A DNA stretch of 21,470 nt from DYGX01 sp035325905. Lineage in GTDB: Bacteria > Chloroflexota > Anaerolineae > Aggregatilineales > Aggregatilineaceae. The DNA is taken from positions 1 through 21,470 of the forward strand of contig DAOKYY010000066.1 of assembly GCA_035325905.1 (NCBI GenBank). The letters run 5' to 3'. The notes beneath the pieces are model-generated. The model was not told where the DNA came from and made no database searches. It was given only the letters and a program-made list of their open reading frames with translations. Both the position numbers and the translations under genes were made by a program. Positions 7,948 to 14,721 of this stretch are shown here, one piece after another. Each line of letters opens with the position of its first letter. Position 1 is the stretch's first letter.

Positions 7948-9260
7948 CCGGGATCAGGCTGGCTCGATGGGTGGCGCGCGGCGGGATTGCGCTGCTGTTT
8001 CTCGCGGCGTGTGGCGCCGATCCCCAAACCGCGCCGTCGCCTTCTGAAACCGCCGCGAACACTCCGGCCCCGGCGCTCGATCCCCTGGCCGTCACCGGGA
8101 CCTCAGCTTCCGGGGAGCGACTGCGCGTCATCGTGCCCGCGATCACCCTGGGGCACCCCCTCCCAACCGTGCCGGTCAAGGTGTTTGTCGCGCTGGTCGA
8201 TCCGCACGGCACCTACAGCTACCTGCTCCATCCCGCCAGCCCGCCTATCGAGAACGCCGGGCGAATCAGCTTGGTAGAGCACCCGCTCGAAGTGGGAATC
8301 GGCGCCGGGACGTCTTACGTCACGCTGTGGATAGTCGCCTATCAGCCGGGAGATGAAAGCGCGATCCCCGCGCAGAGCCTGGACGCGCTGGCGACCTCGC
8401 TCGCGCTGAGCTTTCGCAGGTGGCTGAACAATGGCGATCCAACCGACGACCCGCTCGCGGGGGCGGTCGGCGCATCGGAGGGGGCGCTTTACGCCTGGTT
8501 CGCGGGAGTTGAAGTCCGGGGTCAGGCGTTGGCGCGTCTGGACGCTGCCGGGGGCTGGGAGACAGAGCTTGGCGCGATCGCGGCGCCGGGCGGCGGCATC
8601 AGCGTTGTGTTCGATGTGGATTACCTGCCGCCAGCGGGTGAGGCCACGCCCGCGCCTGCGGACGCCCGCGCAGAGGGCGAATTCGCGCTGCTGCTCGACG
8701 AGACGTTCGACGATCCGGCCAGCGCGACCCGCTGGTTTCAAGGGCGCGCGCCGACCTTCGTCAACGAAGTCGTCGGGGGTGGCTACCAGATTCGGCTGCT
8801 CGGCGCCAGCCGTGGCTCCACCGCGATCTCCTGGGGATCGCTCAGTGGCCCGCGTCTCGCGCGGGGCAGAATCGAAGCCGAAGTCCGTCTGACTGAAGGC
8901 GACACCAGCGAGGTGAGTTACGGCGTCTGGCTGCGCTACCAGGACGATAACAACTTCCTGTCGGTGGGTTTGTCCAATCGAGGCGAATATCGGGTGATTG
9001 TGGTCGAGAACAACCGTGTTCAGCGCGTCATTCAAGATTGGCGGCAGCACGCGGCGATTCACACTGGCGCCGCGACGAACACGCTCAGCGTCGAATTGCA
9101 CGCGGACGGGCGCCACGATCTGGCCGTGAACGGCGTGCACCTGCTTACCTTTCGCGATCGCACATTTGGCGAAGGCGCGATCGCGTTCTTCTGCTCGGCG
9201 CGCAGCGTCCCCGCGACCTGCCGCCTCGAACACCTGCGCGTCTGGCAAGCGGCGGGCTGA
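7944..9260 (+). CDS. Lipoprotein with C-terminal LamG/DUF1080-like beta-sandwich domain
   Basis: The 438-residue product starts with a basic n-region, the hydrophobic stretch GGIALLFLAA and the lipobox LAAC, predicting lipid attachment at C23 and export to the outer face of the membrane. A low-complexity Pro/Ser/Thr/Ala linker (25-50) follows, then a beta-rich middle domain (about 55-228), a second linker rich in Pro/Ala (229-247), and a C-terminal domain (about 249-436) with LLDETFDDPAS, GGGYQIRL, SYGVWLRYQDDNNF and FGEGAIAFFC, as in concanavalin-like/3-keto-disaccharide-hydrolase-type domains. I chose ATG 7944, which overlaps the upstream TGA and puts the signal peptide right at the N-terminus; a start at 7905 would precede it with 13 residues read from inside the previous gene. 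The middle domain is unrecognised. Carbohydrate or cell-wall binding is an inference. Confidence 0.82.
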   Translation: MTGIRLARWVARGGIALLFLAACGADPQTAPSPSETAANTPAPALDPLAVTGTSASGERLRVIVPAITLGHPLPTVPVKVFVALVDPHGTYSYLLHPASPPIENAGRISLVEHPLEVGIGAGTSYVTLWIVAYQPGDESAIPAQSLDALATSLALSFRRWLNNGDPTDDPLAGAVGASEGALYAWFAGVEVRGQALARLDAAGGWETELGAIAAPGGGISVVFDVDYLPPAGEATPAPADARAEGEFALLLDETFDDPASATRWFQGRAPTFVNEVVGGGYQIRLLGASRGSTAISWGSLSGPRLARGRIEAEVRLTEGDTSEVSYGVWLRYQDDNNFLSVGLSNRGEYRVIVVENNRVQRVIQDWRQHAAIHTGAATNTLSVELHADGRHDLAVNGVHLLTFRDRTFGEGAIAFFCSARSVPATCRLEHLRVWQAAG

Positions 9261-9264
9261 GCGC

Positions 9265-10056
9265 ATGACGACGGATTTCACGCTCGCCGCCTTCGCGACC
9301 TTTTGCCGCCAACTCGCGCCGCTGCGCGTGCTGACCGTTCGCGACTACCTGCGGGTCGCGCCCTGCCCGCCGTTTCTGATCCTGCGCTTCGACGTGGATT
9401 TCCGCGAGCCATTCGCCCTGCGCCTGGGGCAGATTCTGGCGGCGCACGGCATCCGGGCGTCATTCTATTTTCGCTGCCACGCTTCTGGTTTTGAGTGGAG
9501 CGCGATCCATGCGATCGGCGCGCTGGGACACGAAGTCGGCTATCACTACGAGGCGCTCGATCGCTGCAGGGGGGATTTTGACGCGGCAGAGAGCCTGTTT
9601 CTCGCCGACATCCACGCGCTGCGAGCGGGCGACGCCAGCGTCGAGACGGTCGCGGCGCATGGCGCACCGCCGGTCGCCGCCGGATACGCGAGCAATCTCG
9701 ATCTGCTCCGCGCCAGGCCCGATCTGCTGGGCCGGGCACGGCTGCGCGGCGACGCGGTCGCCAGCGTTGACTTCACGCGTCTGACCTACTTCTCGGACGC
9801 GGGGTGGCGCTGGCGGCGCTGCAATGGTACGCCGCCTGGGTCCAACGCCGCGCCCAGTTCGCTCGCCGAGCTATACGCGGCAGGCGTGCGGCCCGACGCC
9901 GCGCTCTACGCCAACATTCACCCGCAGCACTGGTACGCGCGCCCGTCGGGCCTGCGCTATTATCGCTGGCGCCACCGGCTGGGCGTCCACCTGCTCCCCC
10001 GGCTGCGCGCCGTGCGCGCCGCGCTAGCCAGCGATCAGACGCGGCACCAGCAGTAG
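9265..10056 (+). CDS. NodB/polysaccharide-deacetylase-like protein (atypical metal site)
   Basis: The 263-residue product has no signal peptide. Residues 37-70 carry FLILRFDVD (D43, D45) and IRASFYFRCH, the first strand-helix unit of NodB-like deacetylases; GHEVGYHYEALD (88-99) corresponds to motif 2 and AAHGAPP (130-136) to a later motif. In classical CE4 enzymes motif 2 is H(S/T)xxH; here only H94 and no second His at +4 (L98) is seen, so catalysis is uncertain or belongs to a divergent subfamily. The start is ATG 9265, four bases after the lipoprotein stop; an in-frame upstream ATG at 9166 would add 33 residues that merely read the lipoprotein gene out of frame. Co-transcription with the two preceding genes is likely. 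The 3' end overlaps the convergent CPBP-like gene by 33 bases. Confidence 0.75.
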   Translation: MTTDFTLAAFATFCRQLAPLRVLTVRDYLRVAPCPPFLILRFDVDFREPFALRLGQILAAHGIRASFYFRCHASGFEWSAIHAIGALGHEVGYHYEALDRCRGDFDAAESLFLADIHALRAGDASVETVAAHGAPPVAAGYASNLDLLRARPDLLGRARLRGDAVASVDFTRLTYFSDAGWRWRRCNGTPPGSNAAPSSLAELYAAGVRPDAALYANIHPQHWYARPSGLRYYRWRHRLGVHLLPRLRAVRAALASDQTRHQQ

Positions 10057-10818
10057 GAGCGTCCCGGCGACAATCTGGCAGATCACGCTCGCCGTCAGCC
10101 CGTGCCGGTAGTTGACATAGCCGTACAGGAAATTGAGCACCAGCAGCGCCGTGCCGATGACGAAGCCCACAACAGGTGTTTCGCTCAGGCCGAGGTTCGG
10201 GAAGAACATCAGCGCCGACCACGCGGTCGCGAGCAGCGCAACGGTCGGGATGCTGTGCACGCGCTGCATCGCGCCGCGAAAGAACAGCGCTTCCGACAGC
10301 GGCATGACAAACGCCGTCGCCTGAAAGATCCAGGTCTCGAGCAGCGCGCTGTCGTCCTGACCCATCGCAAACAGGCGCTCAGCCGTGACCGCCAGCGTGT
10401 CCCAGCCCACCAGCATCAAACCGCCGCCGGTGATCACGCCCAGCCCCAGCCCCCAGATAAGGTCGCCAGGATCGGTCACTTTCAGCCGGATGCCGCTGCC
10501 CAATACGAACGCCATTCCGCCCATGAGCGCCAGCGCCGCCCACAGCACGACATAGCGCGTATTGGCCGGAACGGGGGTCAGGCCGATGCTGAGCGCCATC
10601 GCCATCAGGTAGCCGAAAATCGGGTCGACATCCTGACGGCGGCTGCGGGGAGCTGCCTCCAGCTGATCGGGCGGCCAACCGCCCTCGTCCGGGCGCTGGA
10701 TCGGCACGGCCTGAGGCGGATGCCCGACGCGCAGCCGCCGCCGGTCCAGCGGCGTCATCGGCTGCGGAGGCGGCGCGGCGTCGGATGGCTGGTCCGGGCC
10801 AGCCGACGGCGGTTTCAC
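10024..10818 (-). CDS. CPBP-family intramembrane protein with degenerate catalytic motifs
   Basis: Membrane protein of 264 residues with a Pro-rich cytosolic N-terminus (1-62) and about six hydrophobic segments between 66 and 262. The order of segments and SEALFFRGAMQR (175-186) match the CPBP (CAAX/Rce1-like) family. The usual EExxxR reads EAxxxR (E176, A177, R181). The second motif FxxxH reads MFFPNLG with no His (204-210), and the third His/Asn pair near CQIVAG (247-252) is missing, so protease activity is doubtful. The start is GTG 10818: AGGAG lies five bases upstream and the GTG overlaps the TGA of the threonine aldolase gene (GTGA), indicating translational coupling. An internal ATG at 10758 has no such site. 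The role is unknown. Confidence 0.78.
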   Translation of the reverse strand: MKPPSAGPDQPSDAAPPPQPMTPLDRRRLRVGHPPQAVPIQRPDEGGWPPDQLEAAPRSRRQDVDPIFGYLMAMALSIGLTPVPANTRYVVLWAALALMGGMAFVLGSGIRLKVTDPGDLIWGLGLGVITGGGLMLVGWDTLAVTAERLFAMGQDDSALLETWIFQATAFVMPLSEALFFRGAMQRVHSIPTVALLATAWSALMFFPNLGLSETPVVGFVIGTALLVLNFLYGYVNYRHGLTASVICQIVAGTLLLLVPRLIAG

Positions 10819-11855
10819 GCCAGCTCCTGCTGAAGCGACGCCAGCACGTAGATCACATCCTCTGGCCGCACCCAGTAATGGGTCACGGCTCGGAACCCGC
10901 GCCCGTCCGTCGGCAGCAGCAGGACGTTATGCGCCGTCATGCGCTCGCTTAGCTCTGGCGCGCTGAGCGCCACATCATCCGCCAGCCGGAAAAATACCAT
11001 GTTGGTCTGGACCGCCGTCAGGTCCAGGACGAACTGCGGCATCTCAGCCAGGCCCTCCGCCAACAGGCGCGCCGTCTCATGATCCTCGTCCAGCCGCTCG
11101 GTCATGCGCTCCAGCGCGATCAGCCCCGCCGCCGCCAGCACGCCCGCCTGGCGCATTCCGCCTCCGGCCAGCTTGCGCATCCGCCGCGCGCGGTCGATGA
11201 ACTGGCGGGAGCCAACCAGCACGGAGCCGACCGGGGCGCACAGCCCCTTCGAGAGGCAGAAAGTCACGCTGTCGGCGGCAGACACTAACCCGGCGACATC
11301 CGTTCCGAGCGCGACGGCGGCGTTGAAGATGCGCGCCCCGTCGATATGCAGCGCGAGGTCGTGCTCGCGCGCCAGCGCGCCGACCGCGTCGGTGTATTCC
11401 TTCGAGATCGGGATGCCGCCGATCGCTCCCTGCGTGTTCTCAAGCGCGATCAGGCGCGTCGGCGGATAGTGCGCGTTGCCCAGCGGGCGGATCGCGGCGC
11501 GAATCGCATCCAGCGACAGCGTCCCATCCGCCTGAACCGGCACGGTGCGCGGATGAACGCCCCCCAGCGCGCTGATCCCGCCCGCCTCGTTCAGGAAAGT
11601 ATGCGATAGGTCGCCCAGGATCACTTCGTCGCCGCGCCCGCAATGCGCCAGCACCGCGACCAGGTTCCCCATCGTGCCGCTGGCGACGAACAGTCCCGCC
11701 TCCTTGCCAAGCCGCTCAGCGGCGGTCGCTTCGAGACGGTTGACCGTTGGATCGTCTCCGAACACGTCGTCGCCGACTTCCGCCTCAGCCATCGCGCGGC
11801 GCATGTCGTCGGTCGGCCACGTGACCGTATCGCTCCGCAAATCAATCCATTTCAC
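10815..11855 (-). CDS. ltaE: Low-specificity L-threonine aldolase (PLP-dependent)
   Basis: Cleaves L-threonine or L-allo-threonine to glycine and acetaldehyde in the cytoplasm. The 346-residue fold-type I enzyme begins with the diagnostic DLRSDTVT and EVGDDVFGDDPT (5-12, 26-37). Other landmarks are ASGTMGNL (58-65, phosphate binding), H85 and E90 in SHTFLNEAGG, LHIDGAR with D172 for the pyridine nitrogen, and CLSKGLCAPVG with the Schiff-base Lys at K203. Length is normal for the family. Translation starts at GTG 11855 (GTGAAATGG), with AGGAGA seven bases upstream; no in-frame ATG is nearby. The gene is first in a two-gene operon with the CPBP-like gene. The acetaldehyde made could in principle feed an aldehyde oxidoreductase such as the one in this window, but nothing in the arrangement shows that link. 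Confidence 0.93.
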   Translation of the reverse strand: MKWIDLRSDTVTWPTDDMRRAMAEAEVGDDVFGDDPTVNRLEATAAERLGKEAGLFVASGTMGNLVAVLAHCGRGDEVILGDLSHTFLNEAGGISALGGVHPRTVPVQADGTLSLDAIRAAIRPLGNAHYPPTRLIALENTQGAIGGIPISKEYTDAVGALAREHDLALHIDGARIFNAAVALGTDVAGLVSAADSVTFCLSKGLCAPVGSVLVGSRQFIDRARRMRKLAGGGMRQAGVLAAAGLIALERMTERLDEDHETARLLAEGLAEMPQFVLDLTAVQTNMVFFRLADDVALSAPELSERMTAHNVLLLPTDGRGFRAVTHYWVRPEDVIYVLASLQQELA

Positions 11856-11888
11856 AACCCGCTCTCCTGTCCCCTGCCCCGCTCACAG

Positions 11889-11918
11889 AAAAAATGGCCC
11901 GGCGAGCGCTCGCCGGGC
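11889..11918 (-). terminator. Strong intrinsic terminator after the nitrilase-like/small membrane protein unit
   Basis: A perfect 22-base inverted repeat GCCCGGCGAG-CG-CTCGCCGGGC (11897-11918) is followed on the minus strand by CA and then six T (complement of A 11889-11894). The orientation assigns it to the genes upstream on the minus strand. It also insulates the threonine aldolase gene. Confidence 0.88.
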
Positions 11919-11941
11919 GGTCACTCAACGCTCACACCGGC

Positions 11942-12166
11942 TCAGAGGATCAGCACGGCGACGATCACCAGGCACAGCGCCAGCCCCACCAGCGCGAGCA
12001 GCGCGAGAGACATCATGCTGAGCGCTGCCGGCAGGCAGGCCAGCGCTTTCGCCACAGTCTGCGCCCACTGCGGCGCCTCGGCGGCGTCCGCATAATGCGA
12101 GGGCGCGCCAATCGTCTCCGGGGTGGTGCCCGGCTCGTCGCGCGCGGGATCGGGCTGAGCTGACAT
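11942..12166 (-). CDS. Small hypothetical single-pass membrane protein
   Basis: The 74-residue product has a hydrophilic N-terminal half rich in Pro, Asp and Ala, and a C-terminal hydrophobic helix from about residue 45 to the end (LPAALSMMSLALLALVGLAL, then C, V, I, L), so it is a candidate tail-anchored or C-tail membrane protein. The start is ATG 12166 with only a weak purine stretch before it. It begins 20 bases after the nitrilase-like stop on the same strand and ends 23 bases before a strong terminator, which supports a real gene co-transcribed with the nitrilase homologue. I recognise no family. Confidence 0.6.
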   Translation of the reverse strand: MSAQPDPARDEPGTTPETIGAPSHYADAAEAPQWAQTVAKALACLPAALSMMSLALLALVGLALCLVIVAVLIL

Positions 12167-12186
12167 TGCGTTATCCGGCGGGGCGA

Positions 12187-13107
12187 CTAATACTTCTTAA
12201 CCAGCGCGCGATAGACCGTTGGCTGGCGTGTTTGCAGGGTCTGATGCGCTTCGCGGTGCCTGCGAATCTCGTCCAGATCGATCCGCGCGACGGCGTATCC
12301 CTCGCGCACGGGAGCCGGCTCAGGATGCTTCTTGTCCTTCTTGTCGCCCTTCTCCTCCAGCTTATCCCCGGTCTTTTCGTCTTCCGCGCCAGCCTCTTCC
12401 GGCTTCGCGCCATCGCCTCCGGCGAGCGACGCATAGACTTTGCCGCGCGGCCCGACGATCATACTCTCGCCGCCGAAGCTGAGCGTCACATCTTCGCCAA
12501 CGCGGTTCGCGCCAACGACGTACAACGCGTTCTCGTAGGCGCGCGCCTTGACGTAGGTCCGCCATTCGTCCATCTCGGACGTTTCCCAGTTTGCCAGCAC
12601 GCACAGCACTTCCGCGCCGTCCAGCGTCAAGGCGCGCGCCACCTCAGGAAAGGCGAGGTCCCAGCCGATCATCAGGCCGATCTGCCCGATATCTGTGTCA
12701 AACACTGGCAGGCGAAATCCCTCGCGAAACGCCATCCGCTCTTCGCCATGCAGGTGCACCTTGTTGTACGAGCCAACTAGCTCGCCGTCCGGCCCGACGA
12801 GCACCGCCGTGTTATACAGAACGCTCTCGACGCGCTCCTTCATAACCATCCCGAACGCGATGTAGACGCCATAGTCGGCGGCGCGCTGGGCGATCAGGTT
12901 GGCTGACGGGCCGGGAATACGCTGCGCCATCTCGGTGAACCGGACGCCCAACTCATTACCGCTGGTGATCAGCTCCGGGAAGACGATGAGGTCGACTTTC
13001 TGTTGCGAGGCGATGGTCGAGATGAAGTCGGTCATCTTGACCAGATTATCCTCGACCTCGCCCAGGGCCGGCTTCATCTGCACGGTTGCTACGGTGATCT
13101 CACGCAT
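12187..13107 (-). CDS. Nitrilase-superfamily (carbon-nitrogen hydrolase) homologue lacking the catalytic cysteine
   Basis: The 306-residue product has the alpha-beta-beta-alpha nitrilase fold signature. The catalytic Glu is present as E45 in FPEL and the catalytic Lys as K116 in YNKVHL; E122/E123 supply the accessory Glu. The nucleophile motif, normally (I/M)CYDxxFPE, reads MIGWDLAFPE (146-155), so the expected Cys is Gly148; the codon is GGC, and the surrounding frame is intact. A charged insertion of about 35 residues rich in Lys, Glu and Asp (about 231-268) interrupts the C-terminal region before the final strand EGYAVARIDLD. The start is ATG 13107 with AGGAGA four bases upstream. It is followed after 20 bases by a small membrane-protein gene and then a terminator. 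Amidase or nitrilase activity is unlikely; a binding or scaffold role is inference. Confidence 0.85.
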   Translation of the reverse strand: MREITVATVQMKPALGEVEDNLVKMTDFISTIASQQKVDLIVFPELITSGNELGVRFTEMAQRIPGPSANLIAQRAADYGVYIAFGMVMKERVESVLYNTAVLVGPDGELVGSYNKVHLHGEERMAFREGFRLPVFDTDIGQIGLMIGWDLAFPEVARALTLDGAEVLCVLANWETSEMDEWRTYVKARAYENALYVVGANRVGEDVTLSFGGESMIVGPRGKVYASLAGGDGAKPEEAGAEDEKTGDKLEEKGDKKDKKHPEPAPVREGYAVARIDLDEIRRHREAHQTLQTRQPTVYRALVKKY

Positions 13108-13209
13108 GGATTCTCCTCAGGGTCGGAATGCGGGCGCGCACGACAATGACGCTCCGCAGCCTGCTTGCGCTCCGCGTAATCGGCCCTCAAATGTAGCGCC
13201 GACCGGGAG

Positions 13210-13231
13210 AAAATGCCACATCCGGCGCGGC
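13210..13231 (-). terminator. Weak possible terminator of the rluD-like gene
   Basis: On the minus strand GCCGC (13231-13227) and GTGGC (13219-13215) pair with one G-U around a seven-base loop, followed by ATTTTCT. The short stem makes this tentative. The rest of 13108-13266 shows no gene and no clear promoter. Confidence 0.35.
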
Positions 13232-13266
13232 GTCGTAGAACGCGTGAGCGACCGGTATGAGCGGGA

Positions 13267-14184
13267 TCAACGCGGCAGCTTGGCGAGGATATTTTCCAGC
13301 CCGGCCGGTAGCGGCGCCTCAGCGGTGATCGCTTCGTCGCTTCCTGGGCGGGTGAAGGTGATCGCCGTCGCGTGCAGAAAGTGGCGCTTCAGCTTGATCG
13401 CCTGCCTGCGCCGCCCGTACACCGTGTCCCCCGCGACCGGATGCCCGATGAAAGCCAGGTGCACACGAATCTGATGCGTGCGGCCCGTTTTCGGGTAGAC
13501 CTCAAGCAAGCTGTAGCCGGCGAAGTGCTCAATCACCCGGAACTCGGTGACGGCTTCGCGACCATCGTGACGCACCGCCATCCGCTTGCGCTGCGCCGGG
13601 TCGCGCCCGATCGGCGCGTCGATCACCCCTTCCGGCGTTTCGGGCGCACCTTCGACCAGCGCGATATAGCGCTTGCGCACGTCGCGGCCCTTGAACTGGG
13701 CGCGCAGCGACTCCAGCGCGGCGCGGGTCTTGGCGACGACCAGCACGCCGGACGTGTCTTTGTCGAGCCGGTGCACGATCCCGGCGCGCGACGGCTCGCT
13801 GAACGACGCGATCTCCGGCCAGCGCGCCAGCACCGCGTTGACCAGCGTGCCAGAGCTGTGCCCGAAGGCGGGATGAACTACCATGCCCGCCGGTTTGTTG
13901 ACCACGACAACCTGATCATCCTCGTACACAATGTCAAGCGGGATCGCTTCAGGAGCTGGCTGCGCGTCGGCGGTGTCTTCCGGCAGAGTGATAGCGACCC
14001 GGTCGCCATCTTCCAGACGGTAGGACGCCTTCATCGCCCGCCCATTGACCAGCACCTCCCCCTCGCGAATCAGTGCTTGAATTTGACTACGGGAAAAATT
14101 GTCGAGCCGCGCCGCCAGCGCCTTATCCAGCCGCTCGCCGATCTCCGTCGCCACGAACTCGACGACCGTCTTTTTCTCGGACAT
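13267..14184 (-). CDS. rluD: RluA/RluD-family 23S rRNA pseudouridine synthase
   Basis: Converts specific uridines in large-subunit rRNA to pseudouridine. The 305-residue product has an N-terminal S4 RNA-binding domain (about 14-70: ERLDKALAARL...SRSQIQALIREGEVLVNG) and a catalytic domain with VVVNKPAGMVVHP (93-105), HRLDKDTSGVLVV (138-150, catalytic D141) and the C-terminal KTGRTHQIRVHL signature. I prefer ATG 14184 with GGAG five bases upstream; GTG 14190 with AGGA six bases upstream would add two residues and cannot be excluded. It is divergent from the thioesterase gene. RluD (U1911/1915/1917) versus another RluA-family specificity cannot be decided from sequence alone; the S4 domain and length favour RluD. 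Confidence 0.88.
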   Translation of the reverse strand: MSEKKTVVEFVATEIGERLDKALAARLDNFSRSQIQALIREGEVLVNGRAMKASYRLEDGDRVAITLPEDTADAQPAPEAIPLDIVYEDDQVVVVNKPAGMVVHPAFGHSSGTLVNAVLARWPEIASFSEPSRAGIVHRLDKDTSGVLVVAKTRAALESLRAQFKGRDVRKRYIALVEGAPETPEGVIDAPIGRDPAQRKRMAVRHDGREAVTEFRVIEHFAGYSLLEVYPKTGRTHQIRVHLAFIGHPVAGDTVYGRRRQAIKLKRHFLHATAITFTRPGSDEAITAEAPLPAGLENILAKLPR

Positions 14185-14213
14185 GCTCACTCCGTTTCCT
14201 GATGCGGGTTGGC

Positions 14214-14242
14214 TTGCGCGCCCTACCCCACTCGGCTAGAAT
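14214..14242 (+). promoter_or_regulatory. Candidate promoter of the thioesterase gene
   Basis: TTGCGC (14214-14219) lies 17 bases from TAGAAT (14237-14242), which is one mismatch from the -10 consensus. The start codon is 38 bases downstream of the -10 box. Confidence 0.5.
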
Positions 14243-14279
14243 GCAGCGCGTTTGCCTGCCTGGAAGGAGACGCCTTCTC

Positions 14280-14708
14280 ATGCCCCCGTCCGATCGTTTC
14301 GTCGCCGAGACGAGCTTTTATGTGCGGTACGCCGAAACCGATGCGATGGGCATCGTCCACCACTCGGTCTACATCGTTTACTTTGAAGAAGCGCGCAGCC
14401 ACTATTCGCGCGCGCTGGGCGCCAACTATGCCGATTTCGAGCGCAGCGGCTATTGGCTGACCGTCGCTGAAGTGCAGGCGCGCTACGCCGTCCCGGCGCG
14501 CTACGGCCAGCAGCTCACCGCACGTAGCTGGATCGAAGACCTCAAGAGCCGCGCGATCGTTTTTGGCTACGAGATTGTCGACCAATCCAGCGGCGTGATC
14601 CACGTCACCGGGCGGTCGCACCACATCTGCATTACGCACGAGGGGCACGTCGCGCGTATTCCGGAGTCCTGGGCGAACGCCATGCGGCGCGGTCTGCCTC
14701 CCCCGTAA
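14280..14708 (+). CDS. Acyl-CoA thioesterase, YbgC/FadM-type hotdog fold
   Basis: Hydrolyses acyl-CoA thioesters in the cytoplasm. The 142-residue single hotdog domain carries the family signature VRYAETDAMGIVHHSVYIVYF (15-35), with D21 as the catalytic Asp and EEARSHY after it; the hot-dog helix and strands RYGQQLTARSWIEDL and AIVFGYEIV follow. Length is normal for 4HBT proteins. The start is ATG 14280 with AAGGAG (14264-14269) ten bases upstream, a slightly long spacing. It is a single gene, divergent from the pseudouridine synthase and convergent with the TPR protein, whose stop codon is 13 bases away. The substrate (4-hydroxybenzoyl-CoA, short acyl-CoA or other) is not evident. Confidence 0.88.
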   Translation: MPPSDRFVAETSFYVRYAETDAMGIVHHSVYIVYFEEARSHYSRALGANYADFERSGYWLTVAEVQARYAVPARYGQQLTARSWIEDLKSRAIVFGYEIVDQSSGVIHVTGRSHHICITHEGHVARIPESWANAMRRGLPPP

Positions 14709-14721
14709 TTCGATCCCCGCG

